A stretch of DNA of 64,000 nucleotides from contig NZ_CP049868.1 in assembly GCF_011303555.1 (NCBI RefSeq), positions 1,178,001 to 1,242,000 on the forward strand. Direction: 5' to 3'. Positions 47,074 through 56,567 of this stretch are shown here, one piece after another. The notes beneath the pieces are model-generated. The model was given only the letters and a program-made list of their open reading frames with translations, was not told where the DNA came from and did no database searches. Position numbers and translations under genes: made by a program. This DNA is from Pedobacter sp. HDW13. Its GTDB lineage: Bacteria; Bacteroidota; Bacteroidia; Sphingobacteriales; Sphingobacteriaceae. Numbering within the stretch: the stretch's first letter is position 1; each line of letters begins with the position of its first letter.

Positions 47074-47081
47074 TATCTTTG
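47074..47081 (+). promoter_or_regulatory. -7 promoter element of truB
   Basis: TATCTTTG ends 14 bases before the GTG start at 47096, giving a leader of fewer than 10 bases. The -33 position reads TTAA and matches poorly. Confidence 0.5.
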
Positions 47082-47095
47082 CGCAAAAAAGATTT

Positions 47096-47827
47096 GTGAG
47101 CACCGAAAATCCAAAGTTTAAAGATTTCAAATTTGCTGAAGGCGAATTGCTGTTGATTAATAAGCCATACAAATGGACTTCATTTGATGTGGTCGGAAAA
47201 ATCCGTAATTCGTTAAAACCATTAAAGCTAAAAGTTGGCCATGCCGGCACGTTAGATCCCCTTGCAACAGGTTTATTGATTATTTGTACAGGTAAATTAA
47301 CCAAACAAATTGATACCTTTCAAGCAGAAGAAAAAGAATATACCGGCACCATGATACTAGGCGCTACTACCCCATCATTCGACATGGAAACTGAGGTAGA
47401 CGAAACCTTCGATATCAGCCAGATTACCAACGAAGAAATTTACGCGGCTTGCAAGCCATTTATTGGCGATATTGAGCAGTACCCACCTGCACACTCTGCA
47501 GTAAAGGTAAATGGCGAGCGTTTATACGTTAAAGCCAGGCTCGGCGAAGAAGTAGAGCTGCGCAAACGCTTTGTAAGTGTTCCCGAATTCGAGATTACCA
47601 GAATAGAACTGCCCGAAATCGATTTTAGGGTTGTATGCAGCAAAGGCACCTACATCCGTTCACTAATATCCGATTTTGGTAAACAACTTAACAACGGCGC
47701 CTATCTTTCTAAACTCACCCGTACCCGCAGCGGAAACTTTTTGCTTAAAGATGCGTTTGAGGTATTAGAACTTGTTAATTATATTCGTAGCAAGAAAGAA
47801 GAAGCAAAAACCCAGGCGGAGGTATGA
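47096..47827 (+). CDS. truB: tRNA pseudouridine(55) synthase TruB
   Basis: Makes pseudouridine 55 in the T-loop of tRNAs. The catalytic aspartate is Asp54 in GHAGTLDPLATGLL; CSKGTYIRSLISDFG is another conserved motif. The start is GTG at 47096, giving STENPKFKDFKFAEGELLLINKP; no in-frame ATG precedes the conserved region. The 243 residues represent the short form without a C-terminal PUA domain. Its stop overlaps the YitT-family start by four bases (ATGA). Confidence 0.95.
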   Translation: MSTENPKFKDFKFAEGELLLINKPYKWTSFDVVGKIRNSLKPLKLKVGHAGTLDPLATGLLIICTGKLTKQIDTFQAEEKEYTGTMILGATTPSFDMETEVDETFDISQITNEEIYAACKPFIGDIEQYPPAHSAVKVNGERLYVKARLGEEVELRKRFVSVPEFEITRIELPEIDFRVVCSKGTYIRSLISDFGKQLNNGAYLSKLTRTRSGNFLLKDAFEVLELVNYIRSKKEEAKTQAEV

Positions 47828-48684
47828 ACCACATTAAAAACAGGAACACCAGATTTGTAAAAGAAATCTTTTTAATCGTTGCAGGTGTAACTTCGGCATG
47901 TTTTGGCTTAAAAAGCTTTTTAATGCCGAGCCATTTTATAGATGGAGGCGTAACCGGTATTTCGCTTTTACTAAGCACCCTAACGGGTTGGAATTTATCT
48001 TACCTTATTGCCCTCATCAACATTCCGTTTGTGATATTAGGCTACCGGCAAATTGGTAAGGGATTTGCATTTAAAACCGCCATTGCCATTGCAGCACTTT
48101 CACTGGCCTTAATTTTTCTACCCTTCCAACCCATTACCCACGATAAATTGTTAATTGCCTTTTTCGGCGGGTTGTTTTTGGGCGGAGGCATTGGTTTGGC
48201 CATGCGCGGCGGTTGCGTAGTCGATGGCACCGAGGTACTGGCACTTTACATCAGTAAAAACAGTATCCTTACTGTTGGCAATATCATTCTCATTTTAAAC
48301 ATCATCATTTTTGCCTTTGCAGCGTATTTTTTAAACATCGAAACAGCGCTTTATGCCATTTTAACCTATTTATCGGCTTCAAGCACTATCGATTTTATTG
48401 TAAACGGCATAGAACAATATACCGGCGTTACCATCATCTCCGAGCATCAGGAAGAGATTAAAAACTTCATTATTAAAGAGATGAAACGCGGCGTTACCAT
48501 TTATAAAGGCGAGGGTGGCTATGGCGAAAAGAAAGATATAGATATTATTTTTACCGTAGTAACCAAGCTAGAAATGAGCAAATTACAAACTGCTATCAGG
48601 CAGATAGATGCTGATGCTTTTGTGATACAACAACAAATTGCTGATTTAAAAGGCGGAGTAGTAAAAAGGCACACTCTGCATTAA
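47824..48684 (+). CDS. YitT family membrane protein (DUF161/DUF2179)
   Basis: A 286-residue protein with five or six TM helices in residues 1-190 (DUF161, with GLKSFLMPSHFIDGGVTGISLLLS) and a soluble C-terminal DUF2179 domain (YTGVTIISEHQEEIKNFI...RGVTIYKGEGGYG). YitT proteins are widespread, poorly characterised membrane proteins. It overlaps truB by four bases and is translated with it. Confidence 0.9.
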   Translation: MNHIKNRNTRFVKEIFLIVAGVTSACFGLKSFLMPSHFIDGGVTGISLLLSTLTGWNLSYLIALINIPFVILGYRQIGKGFAFKTAIAIAALSLALIFLPFQPITHDKLLIAFFGGLFLGGGIGLAMRGGCVVDGTEVLALYISKNSILTVGNIILILNIIIFAFAAYFLNIETALYAILTYLSASSTIDFIVNGIEQYTGVTIISEHQEEIKNFIIKEMKRGVTIYKGEGGYGEKKDIDIIFTVVTKLEMSKLQTAIRQIDADAFVIQQQIADLKGGVVKRHTLH

Positions 48685-48750
48685 GCTTTTGGTCGCAAAT
48701 TTGCGTTGATTTAGTTTTGCTGTAATGGCAATGATTTTAATTTAATAACA

Positions 48751-49746
48751 TTGAAAATATACCATAACCTATCCGAGTTTTCGAAATTAGATAATGCTAT
48801 TGTAACCATCGGCACCTTTGATGGCGTACATTTCGGGCACCAGAAAATTATTAAACAACTGGTTGAAAAGGCAAAAGCCGATAACGGTGAAAGTGTAATC
48901 CTTACTTTTTTCCCGCACCCGAGAATGATCATCGATCCTGAAAACCAGGAGCTAAAAATGATCAACACCATTAACGAGAAAGCCGATATTTTGAAAAACC
49001 TGGGGGTAGATCATCTAATTATTACCCCGTTTACCCGCGATTTTTCTAATCAACTGCCCGAAGATTATATTAAAAACACTTTGGTTGATAATATTGGTAC
49101 AAAACACATTATCATTGGTTACGATCACCGCTTTGGCAAAGACCGTTCGGGCAATTTAACTGATTTGAAAGCCGCCGGACTGCATTATGGCTTTACGGTT
49201 GAAGAAATTATGGAGCAGGATATTCACGATGTGGCCGTAAGTTCGACCAAAATACGTCAGGCGCTTTTAGCGGGCGATGTAAGTTTGGCCAGCGATTATC
49301 TGGGCTATCCCTTTTCTATTTTCGGCAGGGTAATTAAAGGCGATAAAATTGGCCGTACGATTGGTTTTCCAACGGCGAATATCTTTGTAGAAGAAACCTA
49401 TAAACTTATTCCCGGCGACGGTATTTACGCTGTAACGGTAGAAATGAGTTCGGAGTTTAGCGTTGAGAATTTAGAGGCTAAGCAACTCCAAACTTCAAGC
49501 CCCGAACTCAAAACTGTCTACGAAGGCATGGCTTATATTGGACAACGACCTACCATAAACGGTATGACCAGAAATATTGAGGTTAATATTTTTGATTTTA
49601 ACCAGGAAATTTATGGCCAGGATATTAAAATGAACTTCCTAAAATTCTTACGCCACGACGTAAAATTTACCGGCTTAGAAGCTTTAACCCTTCAGTTACA
49701 AAAAGACAAGGAAGCTACTTTAGCTTTTTTTGAAACGATTAGTTAA
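48751..49746 (+). CDS. ribF: Bifunctional riboflavin kinase/FAD synthetase RibF
   Basis: Makes FMN and FAD from riboflavin. The N-terminal FAD synthetase domain has IGTFDGVHFGHQKII and STKIRQALLAGD; the C-terminal riboflavin kinase domain has GRTIGFPTANI and an N-terminal barrel continuing to the end. The start is TTG at 48751, giving MKIYHNLSEFSK; no ATG is available at this end. The 331 residues are some 20 longer than usual: residues about 235-258 (around NLEAKQLQTSSPELKT) are extra and are encoded by period-7 DNA. A terminator hairpin follows. Confidence 0.94.
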   Translation: MKIYHNLSEFSKLDNAIVTIGTFDGVHFGHQKIIKQLVEKAKADNGESVILTFFPHPRMIIDPENQELKMINTINEKADILKNLGVDHLIITPFTRDFSNQLPEDYIKNTLVDNIGTKHIIIGYDHRFGKDRSGNLTDLKAAGLHYGFTVEEIMEQDIHDVAVSSTKIRQALLAGDVSLASDYLGYPFSIFGRVIKGDKIGRTIGFPTANIFVEETYKLIPGDGIYAVTVEMSSEFSVENLEAKQLQTSSPELKTVYEGMAYIGQRPTINGMTRNIEVNIFDFNQEIYGQDIKMNFLKFLRHDVKFTGLEALTLQLQKDKEATLAFFETIS

Positions 49747-49772
49747 AAGCATAAAATCACGTTTTTTCTTTC

Positions 49773-49817
49773 AAAAAAGCCTCATTTTCGTTATATTAGC
49801 AGCAATGAGGCTTTTTT
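49773..49817 (+). terminator. Terminator of ribF that contains the next gene's start codon
   Basis: AAAAAAGCCTCATT (49773-49786) and AATGAGGCTTTTTT (49804-49817) are perfect 14-base complements with a 17-base loop, ending in a T-run. The ATG of the small membrane protein gene (49805) lies inside the right arm. Confidence 0.85.
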
Positions 49818-50158
49818 ATATTATTTTCTTTTGTGCCATTTCTATTCCTTTTGCGGTACACGCATCGCAGAAAAAACAAGATGATGTCTTGCCCAAAAAT
49901 CAAAAAATAAGTTTCATAACCAGCAAAAAGATTAAGAAAATCACCAGCGATTTTCAACCCGACAATGATAGTCTGCAAAAAGACCTGATCAATAACCCTA
50001 TCGTTAAAATATCTTCATCGGCTTTTTTGCTACTTATTTTTTTAGTGTTTCTTTTCTTTAAGTACAACACTGCCTATACCAAAGCTGTAATCAAAAGATT
50101 AAATTATAATTATTGGTGCCTTTTTAAAATGCTGTACCCAAAACATGTTTTTTGGTAA
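49805..50158 (+). CDS. Hypothetical small membrane protein with signal peptide
   Basis: No family recognised. The 117-residue protein starts MRLFYIIFFCAISIPFAVHAS, a good signal peptide, followed by a polar Lys/Asp/Ser-rich segment and one TM helix (about residues 70-88, SSSAFLLLIFLVFLFFKY), then a basic-aromatic tail. The ATG at 49805 is preferred over upstream in-frame codons that overlap ribF. Because this start is buried in the ribF terminator, its expression needs a promoter in the loop or terminator read-through; a TATATTAG sequence lies in the loop. Confidence 0.6.
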   Translation: MRLFYIIFFCAISIPFAVHASQKKQDDVLPKNQKISFITSKKIKKITSDFQPDNDSLQKDLINNPIVKISSSAFLLLIFLVFLFFKYNTAYTKAVIKRLNYNYWCLFKMLYPKHVFW

Positions 50159-50255
50159 GTAATTTCATTTTTTAACCGCAGCAATGTGGTACAATTAAAA
50201 ATGTCGGGTTTTGGCCCGAACATAAATTATTTAATATCATTACTCATTTTTATAG

Positions 50256-52469
50256 ATGCATTTACCAGATTTAATTGCCGATTTAGGGTTAATTCTTGCT
50301 GCCGCAGGGATAACCACACTTATATTTAAAAAAATTAAACAGCCCCTTGTTTTGGGCTATATACTTGCGGGGCTTTTGGTTGGCTCGCACCTTGATTTTT
50401 TCCCTTCTGTTACCGATACCAAAAGCATTAACATTTGGGGCGAAATCGGGGTAATTTTCCTGCTTTTCAGTTTAGGTTTAGAGTTCAGTTTTAAAAAACT
50501 TGTTAAAGTTGGCGGTTCTGCTTCCATTACAGCCATTGTAAAAGTACTGTTTATCATTTTGGCCGGTTACTTTGTAGGTAAAGCCATGCGCTGGTCTGAT
50601 ATGGACAGCCTGTTCCTGGGTGGGATTTTATCAATCTCCTCTACTATGATTACCATCAAGGCCTTTGAAGAGCTTGGCCTCAAACATAAAAAATTTGCCG
50701 GACTGGTTTTCGGAGTCTTAATTGTAGAAGATCTGGTGGCTATTTTACTGCTGGTGCTATTTTCTACCCTGGCCGTAAGCCAGCAATCGGCAGGTACCGA
50801 AATGCTTTATTCTATCTTAAAACTGGCCTTTTTCCTAGTTTTGTGGTTTTTGGGCGGTATATTTTTGGTCCCGTCTTTTTTAAAGGCTACCCGAAAGTTA
50901 ATGAACGATGAAACCATGCTCGTGGTTTCGCTTGCCTTATGTTTAGTTATGGTATTACTGGCCGATAAGGTAGGCTTCTCTCCTGCTTTGGGAGCGTTTA
51001 TCATGGGCTCTATTTTAGCCGAAACCACCCAGGCCGAAAGAATCGAACATCTTACCAAATCGGTAAAGGATCTATTTGCAGCAGTGTTTTTTGTTTCTGT
51101 TGGTATGCTTATAGATCCCGCCATGCTGGTAAAATACTGGGTACCTATTTTGTTCGCTACCCTGGTAATTGTTATCGGTAAAATTATCTTCACCATTTTA
51201 GGTGCTTTATTGTCTGGCCAGCCTTTAAAAACTTCGGTACAATCGGGTATGAGTTTGGCCCAAATTGGTGAGTTCTCCTTTATCATCGCATCGTTGGGTT
51301 TAACACTTAAGGTTACCAGCGATTTCCTCTATCCTATTGCAGTAGCTTCCGCGGCTATTACCACTTTTACCACACCATACCTGATTAAACTATCAGAACC
51401 ATTTTATGAGTTTTTAAAACGTGTTTTACCTCAAAAATGGCAGGATGGAATTGAACGCTACAGTTCGAGTACCGAGGGTATTACTACTTTAAGCGACTGG
51501 AAAGTTTTATTACGGTCGTATATTTTCAATACCATTATCCATTCGGTTATTATCATTGCCATTATATTTCTGGCTTACCGTTACGTACAACCTTTTATTG
51601 TGCGCAATATTGCGGATAGCCTAATCTCTATTATTATCAGCGTAATCGCTTCATTTATACTCATGTCGCCATTTTTATGGGCATTGTCTATCCGGAGAAT
51701 TCAAAAAACAGCCTACTCCCACTTGTGGCTGAATAAAAAATATACCCGCGGGCCACTAATTGCCATTGAGTTTTTCAGGATTGCATTGGGAATATTTTTT
51801 GTTGGCTTTTTAATGTACGAATTCTTCGATACCTGGATTGCAGCCGTTATTGCGCTTGGTCTGATTATTTTCGGTATGGTTATTTTTTCGAGAAAACTGC
51901 AATCGTTTTACGATAAACTGGAAAGGCGCTTTATTTTAAACCTAAATGCAAGAGAAAACCGGAAACCCGATATCTTACCGTGGGATACTCACTTAACTGA
52001 ATTGACCGTTTCGGCTGAATCGGAAGTCGTAGGCAAAACGCTTACCGAATTAATGATCAGGGAAAAATACGGAGTAAATATTGCACTGATTGAGCGTGGT
52101 AGAATCAATATCCCTACTCCGGGCAGAGACGAAAGACTTTATCCTAATGATAAATTGCTACTAATCGGAGCCGACGACCAGCTGGCAGCTGTAAAAGCTA
52201 TTTTAGAAGTAGATAAGCCCGAAACGGTTGAGGAAAACAATTTCCCAAACAAAGAAATGACCTTGCAAAAAGTAGTTGTACATGCCGAATCGCCGGTCTA
52301 TGGTTTGAGTATTAGAAATGCCGGAATCCGTGAGAAAGCACAGGCGCTGATTGTGGGTATTGAACGTGGTGCCGACCGCATCTTAAATCCTTCGTCTGAT
52401 TTTGTTTTCGATACGGGTGATGTAATCTGGATTGTAGGAAACAATAAGAAGATTAAAGAGGTTATTTAA
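50256..52469 (+). CDS. CPA2-family cation/proton antiporter with two TrkA_C domains
   Basis: KefB/KefC-like K+(Na+)/H+ antiporter, 737 residues. The Na+/H+ exchanger domain (residues about 10-375, some 12 TM helices) has LGYILAGLLVG and ISSTMITIKAFEELG. Two further TM helices near 425-470 and two near 505-545 follow. The C-terminus has two successive RCK-C (TrkA_C) modules (about 585-655 and 670-737; LTVSAESEVVGKTL and VVHAESPVYGLSI) without the NAD-binding TrkA_N domain of Kef proteins, so regulation probably uses a ligand bound at RCK-C. A small hairpin (50204-50219) lies upstream. Confidence 0.88.
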   Translation: MHLPDLIADLGLILAAAGITTLIFKKIKQPLVLGYILAGLLVGSHLDFFPSVTDTKSINIWGEIGVIFLLFSLGLEFSFKKLVKVGGSASITAIVKVLFIILAGYFVGKAMRWSDMDSLFLGGILSISSTMITIKAFEELGLKHKKFAGLVFGVLIVEDLVAILLLVLFSTLAVSQQSAGTEMLYSILKLAFFLVLWFLGGIFLVPSFLKATRKLMNDETMLVVSLALCLVMVLLADKVGFSPALGAFIMGSILAETTQAERIEHLTKSVKDLFAAVFFVSVGMLIDPAMLVKYWVPILFATLVIVIGKIIFTILGALLSGQPLKTSVQSGMSLAQIGEFSFIIASLGLTLKVTSDFLYPIAVASAAITTFTTPYLIKLSEPFYEFLKRVLPQKWQDGIERYSSSTEGITTLSDWKVLLRSYIFNTIIHSVIIIAIIFLAYRYVQPFIVRNIADSLISIIISVIASFILMSPFLWALSIRRIQKTAYSHLWLNKKYTRGPLIAIEFFRIALGIFFVGFLMYEFFDTWIAAVIALGLIIFGMVIFSRKLQSFYDKLERRFILNLNARENRKPDILPWDTHLTELTVSAESEVVGKTLTELMIREKYGVNIALIERGRINIPTPGRDERLYPNDKLLLIGADDQLAAVKAILEVDKPETVEENNFPNKEMTLQKVVVHAESPVYGLSIRNAGIREKAQALIVGIERGADRILNPSSDFVFDTGDVIWIVGNNKKIKEVI

Positions 52470-52515
52470 AAGTCAGGAGTCATTAGTCCCGAGTTGGAAG
52501 TCAATACACTTAGCT
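52470..52515. repeat. Degenerate heptamer repeat after the antiporter gene
   Basis: The units GGAGTCA, TTAGTCC, CGAGTTG and GAAGTCA follow one another with a period of seven bases. The same units, on the other strand, appear inside ispG near 7911-7945. Confidence 0.55.
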
Positions 52516-52575
52516 TCGTAACTAAAAACTTCGGACTAATGAATTAAAAACATATCTTCGTACAGAACCTAACCT

Positions 52576-53610
52576 ATGAAAGTCGACAGAGAAAAGAGTG
52601 AATTTCTGGATGATATGATTGAGCAATGGCAAAGCGATGGCTTGATTACCGAAGATACAGGCAACAAGCTACGTAAAAGTTATGAAGCCAAAAATTTCGA
52701 CTGGTTACGCCTCGCGCAGTATGCCTTTTGGGTGGCACTGGCCTGTGGATTTATTGCCTTGGGCTCTTTACTGATAGATAATTCGATTTTAGATTACCTG
52801 AAAAGGGTCTACAATACACCCAACATTGTAATCGCCATTGTTTCGGGCGGTTTGGCAGGCTGGTTATATATTTTAGGTTTCAGGCGAAAAAAGAAATTAC
52901 CCCATTTAAAATTCAGCAACGAAGCCATTGTGTTTTCAGCTATTTTACTAACAGCAAACGCCATTGCTTATTTTGGTAAAGCGCTGGATAACGGATCGGG
53001 CAATTTTTCTATTCTTATCCTCATTTCTGTTTTTATCTACGGCGTATTAGGTTATATCTTTAATTCAAGGCTGATCTGGATTTTTGCATTGATCTCTTTA
53101 GGGGCCTGGTTTGGTACCGAAACAGGCTATCTCAGCCGCTGGAATTACTATTTCCTCGGCATGAACTATCCCCTGCGCTTTGTTGTTTTCGGAGCCACAT
53201 TAACTGCTGCATCTTTCATCATGAAAGCGATTCCTAAAACTCAACATTTTTTTCAGGTAACTTATCTGGCCGGCATGGTATACTTATTTGTATCGCTATG
53301 GGCGCTATCAGTATTTGGCAATTTTGCAAGTCTGGATGAGTGGTATAAAATAAGACAGCTTAGCTTATTTTACTGGGCATTAATTTCGGCAGCGATTTGT
53401 GTAGTCAGCACCTTATTTGGTTTAAAATACCGCGATGATATTGCCCGCGAATTTGGCATCACATTTTTATTCATTAACCTCTATACTCGCTACTTTGAGT
53501 ACTTTTGGGATAGTTGGCACAAAGCATTATTCTTTTCGGTTCTTGCGGCCTCTTTTTGGCTTATTGGACGAAAAGCAGAAAAGATATGGAATGTGGAGTT
53601 TTTAAAATAA
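52576..53610 (+). CDS. DUF2157-like polytopic membrane protein
   Basis: A 344-residue protein. The N-terminal 50 residues form a soluble helical region (LDDMIEQWQSDGLITEDTGNKLRKSY) like the cytoplasmic start of DUF2157 proteins. About ten TM helices follow from residue 55 to 335. The function is unknown. It is followed 21 bases later by yjbQ on the same strand, which may be co-transcribed. Confidence 0.72.
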   Translation: MKVDREKSEFLDDMIEQWQSDGLITEDTGNKLRKSYEAKNFDWLRLAQYAFWVALACGFIALGSLLIDNSILDYLKRVYNTPNIVIAIVSGGLAGWLYILGFRRKKKLPHLKFSNEAIVFSAILLTANAIAYFGKALDNGSGNFSILILISVFIYGVLGYIFNSRLIWIFALISLGAWFGTETGYLSRWNYYFLGMNYPLRFVVFGATLTAASFIMKAIPKTQHFFQVTYLAGMVYLFVSLWALSVFGNFASLDEWYKIRQLSLFYWALISAAICVVSTLFGLKYRDDIAREFGITFLFINLYTRYFEYFWDSWHKALFFSVLAASFWLIGRKAEKIWNVEFLK

Positions 53611-53631
53611 AATGCTTTCGCTTTAAAACCT

Positions 53632-54054
53632 ATGAAAATATATCAGCAAGCCCTAACACTCAGAGAAAGAAAAAGAGGCTTCCATATCATTACCAGCGAA
53701 ATTGAATACGCCTTACCCCAGATTGCCGAAATTTCTGTAGGATTATGCCAGGTTTTTATTCAGCATACTTCTGCATCACTTAGCATCAACGAAAATGCCG
53801 ACCCTACTGTGAGAATAGATTTTGAAATGTTCTTTAATAAAACAGTAAAAGAAAACGATCCTGATTATGAACATGATTACGAAGGATCGGATGATATGCC
53901 CGCGCATTTAAAAGCTGTACTTTTAGGTAGCTCGGTAACAATCCCTATTCGTAATGGCCGGTTGGCTCTGGGTACCTGGCAAGGTATTTACCTATGCGAA
54001 CACCGTAATTATGGCGGGCAAAGAAACCTGATTATTACCGCCTGGGGCACTTAA
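53632..54054 (+). CDS. yjbQ: YjbQ family protein (secondary thiamine-phosphate synthase enzyme, UPF0047)
   Basis: The 140-residue protein has all family motifs: QHTSASLSINENADP (residues about 44-58), a middle DDMPAHLKAVLLGSSVTIPI and the C-terminal GTWQGIYLCEHRN. E. coli YjbQ has weak thiamine-phosphate synthase activity in vivo, but the real role of this conserved family is unsettled. The window also holds a thiamine-regulated operon 33 kb away; no link is claimed. It is convergent with the second YihY gene, with a 7-base gap. Confidence 0.92.
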   Translation: MKIYQQALTLRERKRGFHIITSEIEYALPQIAEISVGLCQVFIQHTSASLSINENADPTVRIDFEMFFNKTVKENDPDYEHDYEGSDDMPAHLKAVLLGSSVTIPIRNGRLALGTWQGIYLCEHRNYGGQRNLIITAWGT

Positions 54055-54061
54055 TCCTGCC

Positions 54062-55030
54062 TTAAGTTTTTTTTACTTCTTCTTTAATTTCCGGGTGATT
54101 ATCCTGAACAGAATTATTTCCGGTTTCTATTTCAATTTCTTTTGTGGTCACAGCATAATGTGAGGGGTAAATTTCCGATCCAAAAGCTACAGCATAGGCT
54201 TTGGTAAATTCGGCACCAAAATACAGGATAATAGAAGAATAATAAGTCCAGAGTAATACCACTACCAACGAACCCATTGCACCATAAGTACCGCCAACAT
54301 TGCTTTGCCCAATGTAAAGGGAAATAGCAAACTTACCGATCATAAACAAAACGGCGGTTACGATTGCTCCTGCTGCAACATCTTTCCATTTAATGATGGC
54401 ATCAGGTAAAACTTTAAATATTACACCGAATATTAATGAAATCACAGCGAGCGTAACAATCTGATTTAAGATATAAAAAACGACTATCGATACATCTTCA
54501 AACCTTGCCTGTAATCCTTTGCTAAAAGCATCAAGCACCGAAGTAATGGCCAGCGATACCAACAATACAAAACCTAGACTAATAATTACCGAGAACGATA
54601 AAAAACGGTTTTGCAGCATTTTTACCCAGCCTCTTTTAGGTTTGGGTTTAAGCCCCCAAATGGTATTAATCGAATCCTGGATATCGCCAAAAACTGTTGT
54701 TGCTCCAATTAAAAGCGTAATGATACCAATAATTAGCGCTATGGTACTTTTTCCATCCAGATAAGCGTTTTTAATCAACTGCTGCAAGGAAACGGCCGAC
54801 TCGCGACCTAAAAAACTTTCGAGCTGGGCATACACCTGCCCCTCGGCAATTTCGCGTCCTAAAAATATGCCGCAAAGCGAAATAATTACGACTAACAGTG
54901 GTGCCATCGAAAATACGGTATAATAAGCCAAAGAGCCGCTTAGCTTAGTTACCTTATGGTCGGTAAAACCTGTAAATGATGCTTTCAAAACGCACCATAT
55001 TGCCTTTAAAGTAATTTTGTTCTTAGCCAT
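54062..55030 (-). CDS. YihY/BrkB-family inner-membrane protein (paralogue 2)
   Basis: A six-TM protein of 322 residues and clear paralogue of 33640-34665: shared stretches include LAYYT-FS-PL, QDSIN-IW, KMLQNR-LSFS-I-S-GF-LLVSL and YFGAEFT-AYA. In contrast to the first copy it stands alone, with no tam genes nearby. Two copies suggest partial redundancy or different lipid substrates, which is inference. Confidence 0.88.
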   Translation of the reverse strand: MAKNKITLKAIWCVLKASFTGFTDHKVTKLSGSLAYYTVFSMAPLLVVIISLCGIFLGREIAEGQVYAQLESFLGRESAVSLQQLIKNAYLDGKSTIALIIGIITLLIGATTVFGDIQDSINTIWGLKPKPKRGWVKMLQNRFLSFSVIISLGFVLLVSLAITSVLDAFSKGLQARFEDVSIVVFYILNQIVTLAVISLIFGVIFKVLPDAIIKWKDVAAGAIVTAVLFMIGKFAISLYIGQSNVGGTYGAMGSLVVVLLWTYYSSIILYFGAEFTKAYAVAFGSEIYPSHYAVTTKEIEIETGNNSVQDNHPEIKEEVKKT

Positions 55031-55108
55031 ATGCAGTTCAAAGATGATACGTTAGTATTTAAACCGCCGTTTTTTCGAATTGTTTGGTAGTTATATTTAG
55101 GCCTAAAC

Positions 55109-55141
55109 CACAAAGCCCCAGTTTAAAACCAGGGCTTTGTA
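55109..55141 (-). terminator. Terminator hairpin of the secreted hydrolase gene
   Basis: CAAAGCCC (55111-55118) and GGGCTTTG (55132-55139) pair, with further pairing of GTTT and AAAC in the loop region. It lies 20 bases after the stop at 55162. The T-run is weak (TTTGTGGTTT). Confidence 0.6.
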
Positions 55142-55161
55142 GTCAATTCGCTTGATATAAG

Positions 55162-56481
55162 TTACTTGGCTTTAATCCATTGAACAATATCGTTCACTAA
55201 AGTTTCTGATACACTTACCGCCGCCTGGTATTGTGCCATAGTACCTTTTTCGGTTTGCGAGCTTAAAAGGTGATTTAAATCCGGGTAGAATTTCAGCACC
55301 ACATTTTTCTTCTTAGCTAATGCTGCACTCCAAACATCGAAATCGGCTTTACCCACCTGAAAATCATTTCCACCTTGTAAAACATAAATTTTAGGTTTGC
55401 TTAAGGACTTCGCAACCGTAACCTGGTTGTATGAATTTAAGTCGGCCCAATACTTTGCAGGTAGGCCCAGAATAATAGAATCGGGTTTTATGGTTGTTCC
55501 TAATTGCGTAATCCTGCTCTTGTCAATCTCCACCATGGCATCAGCAAGCTGCTTTTTAAATGCGACAGTGGTATCGTTTGCCAGGTTAAACATATAATTA
55601 TTCTGATCAACAATAATATCGGTTAGCTTTCTGGCAGGTGCTGCAGCCAAAATAATTCCAGCCAAATCAGGCGTAAGTGTTGCCATTTTAGGTGCCAGCA
55701 TACCGCCCAAACTATGACCAAATAAATAAACACTTTTTGGATCTGCACCGGTAACGGTTTTAGCCACAGCGATAGCAGCCGCAGCATCATCCAATACTTC
55801 TTCTTTTACGGTATAGGGTGCTGCAAACTCGTTTGGATAAATTAAAGTCCGCTTTACATAACGAATAGAACCAACACCTTTTGAAGCCAAACCACCAGCT
55901 AAATCTTTAAACGGTTTATTGGCACCGACAGTTTCATCCATATCACCCGGCCCTGAGCCATGTACAAAAACAACAACCGGAAAGTTTTTGGCATTTTTTG
56001 GCGTGGTTACAATTGCCGCCAGTTGTTTGCCGGTAGGGCCAATATATACCGATTTTTCACGGTACAGACTGGTATCTACATAACTAGGTTTTAAATAAGT
56101 AGCTATTTTTTTTGAAGGTGCGAGAAATATCCCCACTATCTTTTGCTGTTTATTGAAACCCAGGATAAAATTCTGGTCACCGTTGGCAAATTTACCTTCA
56201 ACAGTAACCGAAAAAAATTCGCCTTGCATTTTGCTTTGAATGGCATCGAATGATTCGGCTTTACCAAATTTGGTTCCAATATCACCCCAAAGTTTTTTAA
56301 GACTTTCCTCAGGTAGTTTTGTTTTTAGTGTATCGTCAAAAAAGGCGTGTGCCTGGGTAAATTTCTCTTCCTGTAAGAGTTTAAAAAAGTCGTTGGCGCT
56401 GTTAAATAACTGTATTACATTTTGAGAAAATGCAGTGGTAGTAAACAGTAAGGCAATTATAAATAGGATGCTTTTCTTCAT
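55162..56481 (-). CDS. Secreted alpha/beta hydrolase with N-terminal DUF3887-like domain
   Basis: Exported hydrolase of 439 residues with a signal peptide (residues 1-19, MKKSILFIIALLFTTTAFS). The N-terminal 120 residues (FNSANDFFKLLQEEKFTQAHAFFDDTLK) fit the DUF3887 or nuclear-transport-factor-like module common before such hydrolases. The hydrolase domain has VVFVHGSGPGDMDET, the nucleophile elbow YLFGHSLGGM, and a terminal His in FYPDLNHLL. The substrate is unknown. It has its own terminator. Confidence 0.87.
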   Translation of the reverse strand: MKKSILFIIALLFTTTAFSQNVIQLFNSANDFFKLLQEEKFTQAHAFFDDTLKTKLPEESLKKLWGDIGTKFGKAESFDAIQSKMQGEFFSVTVEGKFANGDQNFILGFNKQQKIVGIFLAPSKKIATYLKPSYVDTSLYREKSVYIGPTGKQLAAIVTTPKNAKNFPVVVFVHGSGPGDMDETVGANKPFKDLAGGLASKGVGSIRYVKRTLIYPNEFAAPYTVKEEVLDDAAAAIAVAKTVTGADPKSVYLFGHSLGGMLAPKMATLTPDLAGIILAAAPARKLTDIIVDQNNYMFNLANDTTVAFKKQLADAMVEIDKSRITQLGTTIKPDSIILGLPAKYWADLNSYNQVTVAKSLSKPKIYVLQGGNDFQVGKADFDVWSAALAKKKNVVLKFYPDLNHLLSSQTEKGTMAQYQAAVSVSETLVNDIVQWIKAK

Positions 56482-56567
56482 GCTTGGTTTGTTTGTTTGA
56501 GTTGCAATGTACCAAAGTTAATAATATTTGGTATGCAAAAGTTTGTAAACAAACGACCTATTTAGTT

